NCBI GenBank assembly: GCA_963920525.1 | Contig: OY986440.1 | Coordinates: 16,820,210 to 16,884,209 of the forward strand | Direction of reading: 5' to 3' | Length of the DNA stretch: 64,000 nt | Source of the DNA: Dichetophora obliterata | Taxonomy: Eukaryota > Arthropoda > Insecta > Diptera > Sciomyzidae | Part shown: positions 63,965 through 64,000 of the stretch, one piece after another | Numbering within the stretch: the first letter of the stretch is position 1 | Layout: every line of letters starts with the position of its first letter | Notes under the pieces: generated by a model | The model's input: the letters and a program-made list of their open reading frames with translations, nothing else | The model's database searches: none | What the model was told of the DNA's origin: nothing | Made by a program: the position numbers and the translations under genes

Positions 63965-64000
63965 CAGGCCTTGTACGGCCGTTGTTCGGCCTAACTTTCG
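63965..64000. repeat. CGGCCG-type end at window edge
   Basis: CCTTGTACGGCCGTTGTTCG then GCC is nearly the reverse complement of the start of the repeat at 63,640-63,720 (GGCTGAACAAGGCC; CTCGGCCGTACAAGGG). It may be the far inverted end of one element spanning about 63,640-64,000 or beyond. Confidence 0.55.

Noticed and set aside
1..64000. LTR retrotransposons or endogenous viral genes
   Set aside because: No paired long terminal repeats, protease, integrase or envelope-like motifs were seen by eye; all reverse transcriptases found are of non-LTR type.

Overview
This 64-kb window looks like a piece of insect nuclear genome, most likely from a higher fly (Diptera). It is strongly AT-rich, has no bacterial-style operons, and is built almost wholly of decayed transposable elements. 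Dipteran affinity is inferred from a rosa-type DD41D mariner, a PIF/Harbinger transposon carrying a MADF-BESS partner gene (the arrangement described from Drosophila), and LOA/R1-like and jockey LINEs. I cannot name the species. I found no convincing host protein-coding gene, no intact tRNA or rRNA gene, no CRISPR array and no recognisable LTR retroelement.

Layout. 0-5.9 kb: degenerate GTGGGCGT-type tandem repeats, a long-armed foldback element, the 3' part of an R1/LOA-like LINE, and a 670-bp MITE with an internal triplication. 6-8.2 kb: a Tc1-like transposon split by a Helitron-like element and abutted by a MITE. 8.5-14.7 kb: a deep nest. A Tc3-like transposon contains a mariner and a LINE; the LINE contains two TIR elements, and one of those contains a tRNA-derived SINE. 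Removing each insertion restores the interrupted reading frame, with clear target-site duplications. 16-22 kb: tRNA-like SINE copies, tandem repeats and AT-rich non-coding DNA. 22.8-26.8 kb: a complete but inactivated hAT transposon with an 8-bp target duplication.

26.8-44.7 kb: scattered repeats, SINEs, a second Helitron-like element, a mariner fossil, a minus-strand LINE, MITEs, a 124-bp tandem array and a 541-bp palindrome. 44.7-48.2 kb: a decayed hAT-like element carrying a SINE and a hAT-type foldback, then a 190-bp palindrome. 48.4-57.8 kb: a second nest. Two parts of a jockey element flank a PIF/Harbinger transposon with a DDE nuclease (plus strand) and an intron-containing MADF-BESS gene (minus strand). 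That transposon is itself interrupted by a foldback, a MITE, a 1.29-kb palindromic element and a LINE. 57.8-64 kb: tandem repeats, a short MITE, CGGCCG-rich repeats and unassigned DNA.

The genes here do not form a host pathway. Transposases and nucleases (Tc1, Tc3, mariner, hAT, Harbinger) would have mobilised their own elements and related MITEs. LINE reverse transcriptases would have copied the LINEs and possibly the SINEs. Nearly all carry stops or frameshifts, so they are fossils. The most useful content is the nesting order, which gives a relative chronology, and several non-autonomous families, one of which seems to carry a captured, spliced gene fragment. All similarity statements come from reading motifs by eye; no database search was run.
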